This document shows, one piece after another, positions 1-6,900 of a stretch of 14,286 nucleotides of DNA (the stretch's first letter is position 1; the number at the start of each line of letters is the position of its first letter). The DNA comes from an uncultured bacterium. Lineage in GTDB: Bacteria > Pseudomonadota > Gammaproteobacteria > Burkholderiales > Burkholderiaceae_E. Both the position numbers and the translations under genes were made by a program. Location of the stretch: the NCBI GenBank assembly GCA_903864485.1, contig CAIPGD010000239.1, positions 1-14,286 on the forward strand, read 5' to 3'. Under the pieces are notes generated by a model. It did no database searches, had not been told where the DNA came from, and saw nothing but the letters and a program-made list of their open reading frames with translations.

Positions 1-149
1 AGGGTGTTGAGATGGTGATGCCGGGCGACAACATCAAGATGGATGTGGAGTTGATTGCGCCGATTGCGATGGAGCAGGGTTTGCGGTTTGCGATCCGCGA
101 AGGCGGACGTACTGTCGGTGCGGGCGTGGTCGCCAAAATCCACGCTTGA
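1..149 (+). CDS. tuf: Elongation factor Tu, 3' end only (partial)
   Basis: This is the last 48 codons of EF-Tu, the GTPase that delivers aminoacyl-tRNA to the ribosomal A site in the cytoplasm. The reading frame has its first complete codon at base 3 and ends at TGA 147-149. It reads the domain III signature EMVMPGDNIKMDVEL, then APIAMEQGLRFAIREGGRT, then VGAGVVAKIHA. This is a near match to EF-Tu C-termini, in which the GGRTVGAGVV segment is highly conserved. The 5' part lies outside the window. Its place directly before tRNA-Trp, secE and nusG matches the copy usually called tufB; many proteobacteria carry a second copy after fusA, which cannot be seen here. The final residues KIHA differ from the KIIE or similar ending I remember in relatives, a small lineage difference. 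Identification is essentially certain; the copy name is inference. Confidence 0.97.
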   Translation, partial: GVEMVMPGDNIKMDVELIAPIAMEQGLRFAIREGGRTVGAGVVAKIHA

Positions 150-196
150 ATCTGACACGGACACTCGGGCCCGGCATGGACCGGTTTTGGAATTGG

Positions 197-210
197 CCGT
201 CTGCGGACGG
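197..210 (+). other. Short hairpin with UGCG tetraloop between tuf and tRNA-Trp
   Basis: CCGTC (197-201) and GACGG (206-210) are perfect complements closing the loop TGCG, a member of the very stable UNCG tetraloop class. No T-run follows, so it does not look like an intrinsic terminator. It lies 47 bases after the tuf stop and 21 bases before the tRNA. It could protect the tuf mRNA 3' end or mark a processing point ahead of the tRNA; either role is inference. Confidence 0.45.
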
Positions 211-231
211 GACCATTGTTTGAAAGGCAGT

Positions 232-307
232 AGGGGCATAGCTCAATTGGCAGAGCGTCGGTCTCCAAAACCGAAGGTTGGGGGTTCGATTCCCTCTGCC
301 CCTGCCA
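232..307 (+). tRNA. trnW: tRNA-Trp (anticodon CCA)
   Basis: A complete 76-base cloverleaf can be drawn. The acceptor stem is AGGGGCA (232-238) with TGCCCCT (297-303). The D stem is GCTC (241-244) with GAGC (253-256). The anticodon stem is TCGGT (258-262) with ACCGA (270-274), around the loop CTCCAAA. The T stem is GGGGG (280-284) with CCCTC (292-296), including one G-T pair, around the loop TTCGATT. The anticodon CCA is at 265-267 and reads UGG (Trp). G304 is the discriminator base expected for tRNA-Trp, and the 3' CCA (305-307) is encoded. tRNA-Trp immediately before secE-nusG is a conserved arrangement in many proteobacteria, so the tRNA is probably cut from a transcript shared with tuf and/or secE. 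Confidence 0.98.
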
Positions 308-334
308 TCCGCCTTTGGGGATTTCTCGCACACG

Positions 335-718
335 ATGGCTAGTCAACAGGTCGAAGTCGTCGCCTCCACGGCAGACCGCGTCAAACTCGCAGCCGCCATT
401 CTGTTGGTGGTCGCTGGGCTCGTCGCGTTTTATGGTTTGGTCAAACAACCCATTGCAGCCGGGGTGGGTGTTTTGCTGGTGGGCTTGGCGGGTGGAGTTG
501 CCCTCGGGTTTCTCAGTGGCCCTGGTCAGCGCCTGATTGCGTTTGGGCGGGACTCCTGGTCTGAGACCCGGCGCGTGGTTTGGCCGACTCGTAAGGAAAC
601 CATGCAGGTCACCTTGGTGGTCTTTGGATTTGTCGTCGCGATGGCGATTTTTTTGTGGGTCGTCGATAAATCGCTGGAGTGGGTTCTTTATGACCTGCTT
701 CTTGGGTGGAAAAAATAA
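335..718 (+). CDS. secE: Preprotein translocase subunit SecE
   Basis: SecE is the small essential subunit of the SecYEG protein-conducting channel in the inner membrane; it clamps and stabilises SecY. The 127-aa product has three hydrophobic stretches, at about residues 17-36, 39-59 and 90-110, as in the three-helix SecE of E. coli (also 127 aa). Before the third helix comes the amphipathic segment SWSETRRVVWPTRKET, the most conserved part of the family (the R-x-V-x-W-P-T/S motif). I chose ATG 335. The frame stays open upstream to 278, but that stretch lies inside the tRNA. The ribosome site is weak: the only G-rich stretch, GGGGA at 316-320, is 14 bases from the start. The stop codon TAA (716-718) shares its last base with the nusG ATG, which predicts translational coupling. 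Identification is secure; the start is very likely. Confidence 0.95.
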   Translation: MASQQVEVVASTADRVKLAAAILLVVAGLVAFYGLVKQPIAAGVGVLLVGLAGGVALGFLSGPGQRLIAFGRDSWSETRRVVWPTRKETMQVTLVVFGFVVAMAIFLWVVDKSLEWVLYDLLLGWKK

Positions 719-1251
719 TGTCGAAACGCTGGTACGTCGTTCATGCTTATTCCGGAATGGAAAAAAGCGTCGCGCGCGCCCTTCAGGAGCGCATCGACCG
801 GGCCGGTATGCAAGACCGTTTCGGCAAAATTCTCGTCCCGACCGAAGAAGTTGTCGAGATGAAGGGCGGTCAGCGCACCATCTCTGAACGGCGGTTTTTC
901 CCCGGTTATGTGTTGGTCGAGATGGACATGGCCGATGAAACTTGGCATTTAGTCAAGAATACGGCTAAAGTAACGGGTTTCCTGGGCGGTTCTGGCTCTA
1001 GGCCAGCGCCGATTTCCGAAAAGGAAGTCCAGAAGATCATGGATCAGATGCAGGAGGGCGTGGAAAAACCCAAGCCCAAGACCCTGTTTGAGATCGGTGA
1101 GATGGTGCGCGTACGCGAAGGCCCATTCACGGATTTCAATGGCAACGTCGAGGAAGTGAATTACGAGAAGAGTCGATTGCGGGTTTCGGTGACCATTTTT
1201 GGTCGTGCAACCCCGGTCGAGCTTGAATTCGGTCAAGTCGAAAAGCTTTGA
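718..1251 (+). CDS. nusG: Transcription termination/antitermination protein NusG
   Basis: NusG binds the RNA polymerase clamp, suppresses pausing, helps Rho-dependent termination and links polymerase to the ribosome through S10. The 177-aa protein has the standard two domains. The N-terminal NGN domain opens with KRWYVVHAYSGMEKSV and includes the segment RRFFPGYVLVEM. The C-terminal KOW domain runs from about residue 124, with motifs VRVREGPFTDFNG and SRLRVSVTIFGR, to the end VELEFGQVEKL. The start is ATG 718, which overlaps the secE stop as TAATG; the purine-rich GGGTGGA (704-710) upstream serves as ribosome site. A GTG four codons earlier (706) is in frame but would place the start inside that site. 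The next gene is 74 bp away. Its length and domain order are normal. Confidence 0.97.
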   Translation: MSKRWYVVHAYSGMEKSVARALQERIDRAGMQDRFGKILVPTEEVVEMKGGQRTISERRFFPGYVLVEMDMADETWHLVKNTAKVTGFLGGSGSRPAPISEKEVQKIMDQMQEGVEKPKPKTLFEIGEMVRVREGPFTDFNGNVEEVNYEKSRLRVSVTIFGRATPVELEFGQVEKL

Positions 1252-1272
1252 CCACCCCCGAGGAGCTAGGTG

Positions 1273-1287
1273 ACTGCCACCGGCAGT
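1273..1287 (+). other. Small inverted repeat in the nusG-rplK spacer
   Basis: ACTGCC (1273-1278) and GGCAGT (1282-1287) are perfect complements around the 3-base loop ACC. In E. coli a promoter for the L11-L1 genes lies in the equivalent spacer. I could not find a convincing -35/-10 pair in these 74 bp, and no T-run follows the stem. Function unknown; the stem is short enough to be chance. Confidence 0.25.
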
Positions 1288-1325
1288 GAGCCCAGCGTTC
1301 GTACTCAACCTGGAGAGCGCCAGTC

Positions 1326-1757
1326 ATGGCAAAGAAGATTGTCGGTTTTATCAAGTTGCAGGTGCCGGCTGGAAAAGCCAATCCGTCACCGCCGATTGGC
1401 CCCGCACTCGGTCAGCGCGGCCTCAACATCATGGAATTCTGCAAGGCGTTTAACGCCCAGACCCAGGGCGTTGAGCCGGGCTTGCCGTTGCCCGTGGTCA
1501 TCACTGCGTACGCGGACAAGAGTTTCACGTTCATCCTCAAGACGCCGCCGGCTTCGATTCTGATCAAGAAAGCGGCCGGGATTCAGCGTGGTTCTTCCAA
1601 ACCTCATGCAGAAAAAGTCGGCCGGATCACCCGGGCGCAGGCCGAAGCGATTGCGACCCAAAAACTTCCCGATCTGACTGCGTCAGATCTCGATGCAGCG
1701 GTGCGCACGATCGCGGGAAGCGCCCGCAGCATGGGTATCAACGTGGAGGGCTTCTAA
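1326..1757 (+). CDS. rplK: 50S ribosomal protein L11
   Basis: L11 binds 23S rRNA helices 43/44 at the base of the stalk, in the GTPase-associated centre. It responds to elongation factors and is needed for RelA activation by uncharged tRNA. The 143-aa product has the usual length. The N-terminal domain has KIVGFIKLQVPAGKANPSPP then IGPALGQRGLNIMEFCKAFN, which contains the conserved proline-rich helix region targeted by thiostrepton-class antibiotics. The C-terminal RNA-binding domain has the segment KTPPASILIKKAAG and ends RTIAGSARSMGINVEGF. ATG 1326 is preceded by a TGGAGAG ribosome site (1311-1317). The gene is one base from rplA, so the two are almost certainly co-translated. In E. coli the L11-L1 unit is repressed by L1; I did not identify an L1 site here. 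Confidence 0.98.
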   Translation: MAKKIVGFIKLQVPAGKANPSPPIGPALGQRGLNIMEFCKAFNAQTQGVEPGLPLPVVITAYADKSFTFILKTPPASILIKKAAGIQRGSSKPHAEKVGRITRAQAEAIATQKLPDLTASDLDAAVRTIAGSARSMGINVEGF

Positions 1758-1758
1758 C

Positions 1759-2466
1759 ATGGCAGCCAGTGCAACCAAGCGCATGAAGGCGCTTAAGGAA
1801 CTGATTGACCGGCAAAAGCTCTATCCGGTGGCCGAGGCCCTGGCATTGGTCAAGCAGACCGCCCGGGCCAAGTTCGATGAGTCCGTCGACGTTGCCGTTC
1901 AGTTGGGCGTCGATTCGAAAAAGTCGGATCAGGTGGTGCGCGGATCCGTCGTTCTGCCAGCCGGTACCGGAAAATCTGTTCGGGTCGCCGTTTTTACCCA
2001 GGGCGCCAAGGCCGATGATGCACGCAACGCCGGCGCCGACATCGTCGGCATGGAAGACCTAGCGGAACGCATCAAGGGCGGACAGATCGATTTCGATATC
2101 GTGATCGCGTCGCCCGATGCGATGCGGGTCGTTGGTGCTCTAGGCCAGATCCTTGGTCCGCGCGGCCTAATGCCGAACCCCAAGGTCGGCACCGTCACGC
2201 CGGACGTGGTGACAGCGGTCAAGAACGCCAAAGCTGGTCAGGTTCAGTACCGCACTGACAAGGGCGGCATCATTCACGCAACGATCGGTCGGGCCTCGTT
2301 TGAGCCGACCGCTTTACAGAGCAATTTGTTGGCCTTGATTGAGGCGCTCAACCGTCAGCGTCCCACCAATGCCAAGGGGGTTTACCTGCGCAAGGTCGCG
2401 CTGTCGAGCACGATGGGGGTGGGCGTTCGCGTCGACACCCAATCGCTCTCGGCGGCGTCGGTCTAA
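1759..2466 (+). CDS. rplA: 50S ribosomal protein L1
   Basis: L1 forms the mobile L1 stalk of the large subunit, guides deacylated tRNA out of the E site, and in many bacteria represses its own mRNA. The product is 235 aa, the usual size. Recognisable parts are KRMKALKELIDRQKLYPV at the N-terminus, FDESVDVAVQLGVD, the segment around GQILGPRGLMPNPKVGT (about residues 130-146), and GGIIHATIGRASFEP near the C-terminus. I chose ATG 1759, just after the rplK stop (1755-1757). The frame is open further upstream, but only inside rplK. The ribosome site GGAGG (1745-1749) lies in the last codons of rplK, so the pair should be translationally coupled. A 363-bp spacer follows, which separates this unit from rplJL-rpoBC. 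Confidence 0.98.
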   Translation: MAASATKRMKALKELIDRQKLYPVAEALALVKQTARAKFDESVDVAVQLGVDSKKSDQVVRGSVVLPAGTGKSVRVAVFTQGAKADDARNAGADIVGMEDLAERIKGGQIDFDIVIASPDAMRVVGALGQILGPRGLMPNPKVGTVTPDVVTAVKNAKAGQVQYRTDKGGIIHATIGRASFEPTALQSNLLALIEALNRQRPTNAKGVYLRKVALSSTMGVGVRVDTQSLSAASV

Positions 2467-2553
2467 CCGCAATCACAGCACTTTGGGCCGCTGCCTCGGT
2501 TTCAGTCTTGGGCGCCGCAAGGTGAGCAGGACTGCAATTGGAGTGGCGGGTTA

Positions 2554-2662
2554 TCAAAGACCGCAGGGGGATGGAGATCCTCAATGGCGTTCAATCAGTC
2601 CTGAATCTGCTCTCGGGCAGAAACGAGACGCGGTGAACGTGCCCTGCGCAGATGGCGTCCCC
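2554..2662 (+). promoter_or_regulatory. L10 leader: autoregulatory RNA site for the L10-(L7/L12) complex
   Basis: The segment has the conserved ends of the proteobacterial rplJ leader. Its 5' side reads AAAGACCGCAGGG (2556-2568) and its 3' side reads CCCTGCGCAGATGG (2642-2655). CGCAGGG (2562-2568) and CCCTGCG (2642-2648) pair perfectly, and the flanking ACC and AGATGG bases resemble the bulged, kink-turn-like motif I recall from the E. coli leader (ACCGCAGG with CCTGCGTAGACGG). Inside, CGTTCA (2588-2593) pairs with TGAACG (2634-2639), and TCTGC (2606-2610) with GCAGA (2617-2621), giving a long branched arm. In E. coli the L10-(L12)4 complex binds this RNA and blocks rplJ/rplL translation. The same role here is inferred from sequence likeness and from its place before rplJ. 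Confidence 0.85.
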
Positions 2663-2777
2663 GAAGAGAGTTTCGCGTTGCAATCGGTTTGTTGGATGCC
2701 GTCTCAGCGGCCTTTAGCGATCCGCCCGCTTCGAAGACTCGACCTCGGTCGCCGAGTCGGCGCCCTGGTGTCGCCAA

Positions 2778-2793
2778 CCACCCAGCCGGGTGG
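2778..2793 (+). other. Hairpin just upstream of the rplJ ribosome site
   Basis: CCACCC (2778-2783) pairs perfectly with GGGTGG (2788-2793) around the loop AGCC. CCTGG (2764-2768) and CCAGG (2801-2805) can pair outside it. The stem ends 25 bases before the rplJ ribosome site GGAG (2819-2822). It may be the part of the leader that changes ribosome access when the L10 complex binds upstream; that is inference. Confidence 0.4.
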
Positions 2794-2829
2794 CGCGTTG
2801 CCAGGCTGTCATTTTCGTGGAGTTTGACC

Positions 2830-3360
2830 ATGGGTCTGAATCGACAGGAGAAGGCGGTTGTCATCGAGGAAGTCACGGCGCGTGTCGCCGCGGCAGGTGC
2901 GATGGTCCTCGCTGAATACCGTGGTCTGGAAGTGGGAAAGATCACGACCCTGCGCAAGCAGGCGCGTGAAAACGGCGTTTACCTGCGGGTTCTGAAGAAC
3001 ACGCTGGCGCGGCGTGCCGTCGCTGGAACCCCATATGAACACTTGGCTGACCAGATGGTTGGCCCGCTGATCTATGGGATTTCGGTCGATCCGGTGCAGG
3101 CCGCGAAAGTGCTCGTCGAGTTTGCCAAAAGCAATGACAAGCTTGTCATCAAATCGGGTGCCCTGCCTGGGAGCGTCTTTGACGCAAACGGGGTCAAGGC
3201 GCTGGCGACGATGCCGAGCCGTGAAGAGCTTTTGGCCAAGCTGATGGGCACGATGCAGGCACCTGTGACGAAGTTCGTGCAGACGCTCAACGAAGTCCCG
3301 AGCAAGTTTGTGCGTACCCTCGCCGCGTTGCGCGATCAGCGCGAAGGCGCTGCCGCCTGA
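2830..3360 (+). CDS. rplJ: 50S ribosomal protein L10
   Basis: L10 anchors the L7/L12 dimers to the ribosome stalk base beside L11, and with L7/L12 represses its own operon. The product is 176 aa, slightly longer than the 165 aa of E. coli but normal for relatives. The N-terminal rRNA-binding domain shows MGLNRQEKAVVIEEVTARV, then MVLAEYRGLEVGKITTLRKQ and VYLRVLKNTLARRAV, all typical. The C-terminal helix that carries the L12 dimers follows MPSREELLAKLMGTMQ and covers about residues 148-170. The start ATG 2830 is set by homology and by the ribosome site GGAG (2819-2822). The frame is open upstream to 2689, but that stretch is the untranslated leader. rplL follows after 81 bp. Regulation through the upstream leader is likely. 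Confidence 0.97.
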   Translation: MGLNRQEKAVVIEEVTARVAAAGAMVLAEYRGLEVGKITTLRKQARENGVYLRVLKNTLARRAVAGTPYEHLADQMVGPLIYGISVDPVQAAKVLVEFAKSNDKLVIKSGALPGSVFDANGVKALATMPSREELLAKLMGTMQAPVTKFVQTLNEVPSKFVRTLAALRDQREGAAA

Positions 3361-3389
3361 CCCACCCTTCCAGAGCCATTATCGGCCGA

Positions 3390-3406
3390 GCGAACCTTCG
3401 GGTCGC
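3390..3406 (+). other. UUCG-capped hairpin in the rplJ-rplL spacer
   Basis: GCG-A-ACC (3390-3396) pairs with GGT-CGC (3401-3406) around TTCG (3397-3400), giving six pairs with one bulged A and the very stable C(UUCG)G cap. ATCGG (3381-3385) and CCGAT (3419-3423) can close an outer stem. The rplL ribosome site AGGA (3431-3434) stays outside the structure. It may insulate rplL from rplJ, fitting the need for about four times more L7/L12 than L10; inference. Confidence 0.5.
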
Positions 3407-3441
3407 GGCGGTCATTAACCGATGCATTTTAGGAATTGAAG

Positions 3442-3825
3442 ATGTCACTCAATAAAGAAGAAGTTCTCGACGCCATTGCTGGCATGACCGTGTTGCAGCT
3501 CTCCGAGCTGATCAAGGCGATGGAAGAGAAATTTGGCGTGTCGGCTGCGGCTGCCGTCGCCGTGGCTGCGGGCCCTGCAGCAGCTGGTCCGGCTGCTGCT
3601 GCGGTCGAAGAGCAAACTGAATTCACCGTCATGCTCGCTGCGTTTGGCGAGAAGAAGGTCGAAGTCATCAAGGTGGTTCGTGCGGCCACCGGTCTGGGCC
3701 TCAAAGAGGCGAAAGATCTGGTCGATGCGGCGCCGAAGCCCGTCAAGGAAGGGGTTTCAAAGGCCGATGCCGAGGCGCTCAAAAAGCAACTCGAAGAAGC
3801 CGGCGCAAAGGTCGAGATCAAGTAA
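3442..3825 (+). CDS. rplL: 50S ribosomal protein L7/L12
   Basis: L7/L12 is the multi-copy stalk protein that recruits and activates the GTPase factors EF-Tu, EF-G, IF2 and RF3. The 127-aa product has the classic three parts. An N-terminal dimerisation domain (about 1-34) includes EEVLDAIAGMTVLQLSELI. An Ala/Gly/Pro-rich flexible hinge lies at about 35-55. The C-terminal factor-binding domain (about 57-127) includes FTVMLAAFGEKKVEVIKVVR and GLGLKEAKDLVDAAPKPVKE. ATG 3442 follows the ribosome site AGGA (3431-3434) at good spacing; an in-frame TTG two codons earlier is less likely. The gene sits between rplJ and rpoB as in most bacteria, and the structured spacer after it probably lowers flow into rpoB. 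Confidence 0.98.
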   Translation: MSLNKEEVLDAIAGMTVLQLSELIKAMEEKFGVSAAAAVAVAAGPAAAGPAAAAVEEQTEFTVMLAAFGEKKVEVIKVVRAATGLGLKEAKDLVDAAPKPVKEGVSKADAEALKKQLEEAGAKVEIK

Positions 3826-3830
3826 GACCG

Positions 3831-3863
3831 GTTGGGATCGGACGCTTAGCGGCCGGTCCCAAC
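3831..3863 (+). terminator. Strong hairpin after rplL; candidate attenuator or RNase processing site
   Basis: GTTGGGA (3831-3837) pairs perfectly with TCCCAAC (3857-3863). The stem continues through T3838-G3856, CGG (3839-3841) with CCG (3853-3855), an A-G mismatch, and CGC (3843-3845) with GCG (3849-3851), to the loop TTA. That is 13 Watson-Crick pairs plus one wobble. A T-run (TCTTTTT, 3877-3883) follows only after 13 bases, too far for a textbook intrinsic terminator. In E. coli the rplL-rpoB spacer holds a partial terminator and an RNase III site, so a similar role is plausible. A competing stem exists: GACCGG (3826-3831) with CCGGTC (3853-3858). Confidence 0.6.
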
Positions 3864-3889
3864 GTTTCACAGTCCCTCTTTTTCGGGGC

Positions 3890-3947
3890 TTGCCGGCTAG
3901 GGGTTTGAGGTGTTGGATTTCTGTCCCTCCAAGCCTTTAGCCGGCAA
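3890..3947 (+). other. Perfect 10-bp inverted repeat upstream of rpoB
   Basis: TTGCCGGCTA (3890-3899) and TAGCCGGCAA (3938-3947) are perfect complements. Between them AGG (3908-3910) can pair with CCT (3934-3936), and TTGGA (3913-3917) with TCCAA (3928-3932). This gives one long irregular hairpin of about 18 pairs, ending 21 bases before the rpoB ribosome site GGAG (3969-3972). It could be a processing site that separates rplL from rpoB mRNA, or a structure controlling rpoB translation. The pairing is seen; the role is inferred. Confidence 0.6.
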
Positions 3948-3977
3948 TCTCTGCCGACCACGCACCACGGAGCGCCC

Positions 3978-6900
3978 ATGGCCCAAACGTATTCTTTCAC
4001 CGAGAAGAAGCGCATCCGCAAGAGCTTCGCCAAACGCACCATCGTCCAAGAGGTGCCGTATCTGTTGGCGACTCAGCTTGAATCCTATCGACACTTTCTT
4101 CAGGCCGATCGGCTGGGGACTGAGCGTCACAACGACGGACTTCAGGCCGCTTTTACCTCGATCTTCCCGATCGTCTCGCACAACGAGATGGCACGCCTCG
4201 AGTTCGTCAGTTATCTGCTTGGGACGCCGGCGTTCGACGTCGTCGAATGTCAGCAACGGGGCCTGACCTTTTGCTCGCCGCTGCGCGCTCGCCTGCGCCT
4301 GGTCATCAATGACCGCGAAGCTGCCAAGCCGACCGTCAAGGAAGTCAAGGAGCAAGAGGTCTACATGGGCGAATTGCCCCTGATGACCGTTAATGGCTCG
4401 TTTGTCATCAATGGCACGGAACGGGTCATTGTGAGCCAGTTGCACCGATCACCGGGCGTGTTCTTTGAGCATGACCGGGGCAAAACCCATAGCTCGGGCA
4501 AGTTGCTGTTTTCGGCCCGGATCATCCCCTACCGCGGCTCGTGGCTTGATTTCGAGTTTGACGCCAAGGACATCCTGTACTTCCGCGTTGACCGCCGACG
4601 CAAGATGCCGGTGACGATTCTGCTCAAAGCGATCGGCCTCAATTCTGAAGCGATCCTGGCCCACTTCTTTGAATTCGACCATCTGCGGCTAATGAACGAA
4701 GGGGCCCGTCTGCAGCTGGTTCCTGAGCGTCTCAAGGGCGAGATTGCCCGCTTTGATATCTCCGCGCCCGACGGTACCCTGATTGTGGCGCGCGACAAGC
4801 GGGTCAATGCCAAGCACATCCGCGAGATGACGGCTGGTGGCCTCGATTCGATCGCCGTGCCCGATGACTATTTGCTCGGGCGTACGATCGCTCGCCACGT
4901 GGTCGATCCCGAGACGGGCGAAGTCGTTGCGATGGCCAACGAGGAAATCACCCTCGATACGCTCAAGAAGCTGCGGACCGCGGGCGTGCAGGATTTTGCG
5001 ACCCTCTACACCAATGATCTTGATCACGGGGCGTACATCTCGAGCACGCTTCGGGTTGACGAGACAGCCGATCAGAACGCTGCGAAGATCGCGATCTATC
5101 GGATGATGCGACCTGGCGAGCCGCCCACCGAAGACGCGGTCGAAGCGCTCTTTTATCGTCTTTTTTACAGCGAAGATGCGTACGACTTGTCGCGCGTGGG
5201 CCGGATGAAGTTCAACCGCCGCGTCGGTCGTGAAGAGACCACGGGCAAGATGACCTTGGGCAACGAGGACGTCCTGGCGGTGATCAAGATTCTGGTCGAA
5301 CTGCGCAATGGTCAGGGCGAAATCGATGACATTGACCACCTCGGCAATCGCCGGGTGCGTTGCGTCGGTGAACTCGCCGAAAATCAGTTTCGCGCTGGTT
5401 TAGTGCGGGTAGAGCGGGCGGTTAAAGAGCGCCTGGGTCAGGCTGAGACTGAGAATCTCATGCCGCATGATCTGATCAACTCCAAGCCGATCAGTGCTGC
5501 GATTCGCGAGTTCTTTGGCTCAAGCCAGCTCAGCCAGTTTATGGACCAGACCAACCCGCTCTCGGAGATCACGCACAAGCGTCGCGTGTCTGCCCTCGGG
5601 CCCGGTGGTTTGACCCGTGAACGCGCTGGATTTGAGGTCCGTGACGTGCATCCCACCCATTACGGTCGGGTCTGTCCAATTGAGACCCCTGAGGGGCCTA
5701 ACATTGGTCTGATCAACTCGCTTGCGCTGTTTGCACGGCTCAATGAGTTTGGTTTTCTCGAAACCCCATATCGCAAAGTCGACCAAGGGATGTTGACCGA
5801 TCGCGTCGACTATCTATCGGCGATCGAAGAGGGACGATTCGTGATCGCCCAGGCCAACGCCGAGCTCGATGAGAACGGTCGCCTCACGGGCGACCTCGTA
5901 AGCGTACGCGTCAACGGCGAGACCCAGCTTTCGACCTCTGACCGGGTTGATTACATTGACGTGGCGCCAAGCCAGATCGTCTCGGTGGCGGCCTCGCTCA
6001 TTCCGTTCCTTGAACATGACGACGCGAACCGTGCGCTCATGGGATCGAACATGCAGCGTCAGGCGGTACCTTGCCTGCGGCCTGAGAAGCCGCTCGTGGG
6101 GACCGGTATCGAGCGGACCTGTGCGGTCGACTCGGGCACGGTCGTGACCGCACTGCGCGGAGGCTTGGTGGATTACGTCGACTCCGATCGGATCGTTGTT
6201 CGGGTCAATGATGATGAGGCGGCGGACGGGCAGACAGGCGTCGATATTTACAACCTTATTAAGTACACACGCAGCAACCAGAACACGAATATCAACCAGC
6301 GCCCCATCGTGCGTCAGGGCGACATCATTGTGCGCGGCGACGTGGTGGCCGATGGTGCTTCGACTGATCTGGGTGAACTAGCCCTGGGCCAGAACATGCT
6401 GGTCGCGTTCATGCCTTGGAATGGTTATAACTTTGAGGATTCGATCCTGATTAGTGAGAAGGTCGTTGCCGACGATCGTTTCACATCGATTCATATCGAA
6501 GAACTGAACGTGCTGGCCCGTGATACGAAGCTGGGGCCTGAGGAAATTACCAAGGACATCAGCAATCTCAGCGAATCGCAGCTCGGACGTCTGGACGACG
6601 CTGGAATTGTTTACATCGGGGCCGAGGTAGCGGCGGGCGACACGTTGGTTGGCAAGGTCACGCCGAAGGGCGAAACCCAGCTGACGCCAGAAGAAAAGCT
6701 CTTGCGCGCGATCTTTGGTGAGAAAGCGAGCGACGTTAAAGACACGAGTCTGCGGGTGCCATCGGGCATGGCCGGAACCGTGATTGACGTGCAAGTGTTT
6801 ACCCGCGAAGGAATCGTTCGCGACAAGCGGGCCCAGTCGATCATTGATGATGAACTCAAGCGTTATCGTCAAGATTTGAATGATCAGTTGCGCATTGTCG

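Larger units (their letters stand above)
2467..2829 (+). other. rplA-rplJ spacer: long untranslated leader of rplJL-rpoBC
   Basis: These 363 bases hold no credible gene; the rplJ frame is open back to 2689 but that stretch does not resemble L10. The middle (about 2554-2662) carries the L10 leader, listed separately. Beyond it are CTCGG/CCGAG complements around 2748-2760 and a 6-bp hairpin at 2778-2793. A promoter for the L10 unit is expected in the first 90 bases by comparison with E. coli. The best -35-like site there, TTGGGC at 2508, lacks a -10 at proper spacing, so I do not call one. Confidence 0.6.

Noticed and set aside
278..334. Upstream extension of secE
   Set aside because: It would begin inside tRNA-Trp, and the added residues do not resemble SecE; ATG 335 fits the family.
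2508..2538. Possible promoter for rplJ (TTGGGC with TGCAAT)
   Set aside because: The boxes match poorly and the 19-base spacing is too long. A promoter is expected in this spacer but cannot be placed from the sequence.
2689..2829. Upstream extension of rplJ by 47 codons
   Set aside because: The added stretch lies in the untranslated leader and is unlike L10; ATG 2830 has a GGAG site and the normal MGLNRQEK start.
3429..3821. 130-codon Ala/Ser-rich frame on the - strand over rplL
   Set aside because: It mirrors rplL almost end to end, and its low-complexity composition comes from the Ala-rich hinge of L7/L12 read backwards.
5544..5561. T in the rifampicin region (DQTNP) where E. coli RpoB has N518
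   Set aside because: From memory this is the normal residue in betaproteobacterial RpoB, so it is not evidence of a resistance mutation; the main resistance positions D523, H533 and S538 are wild type.
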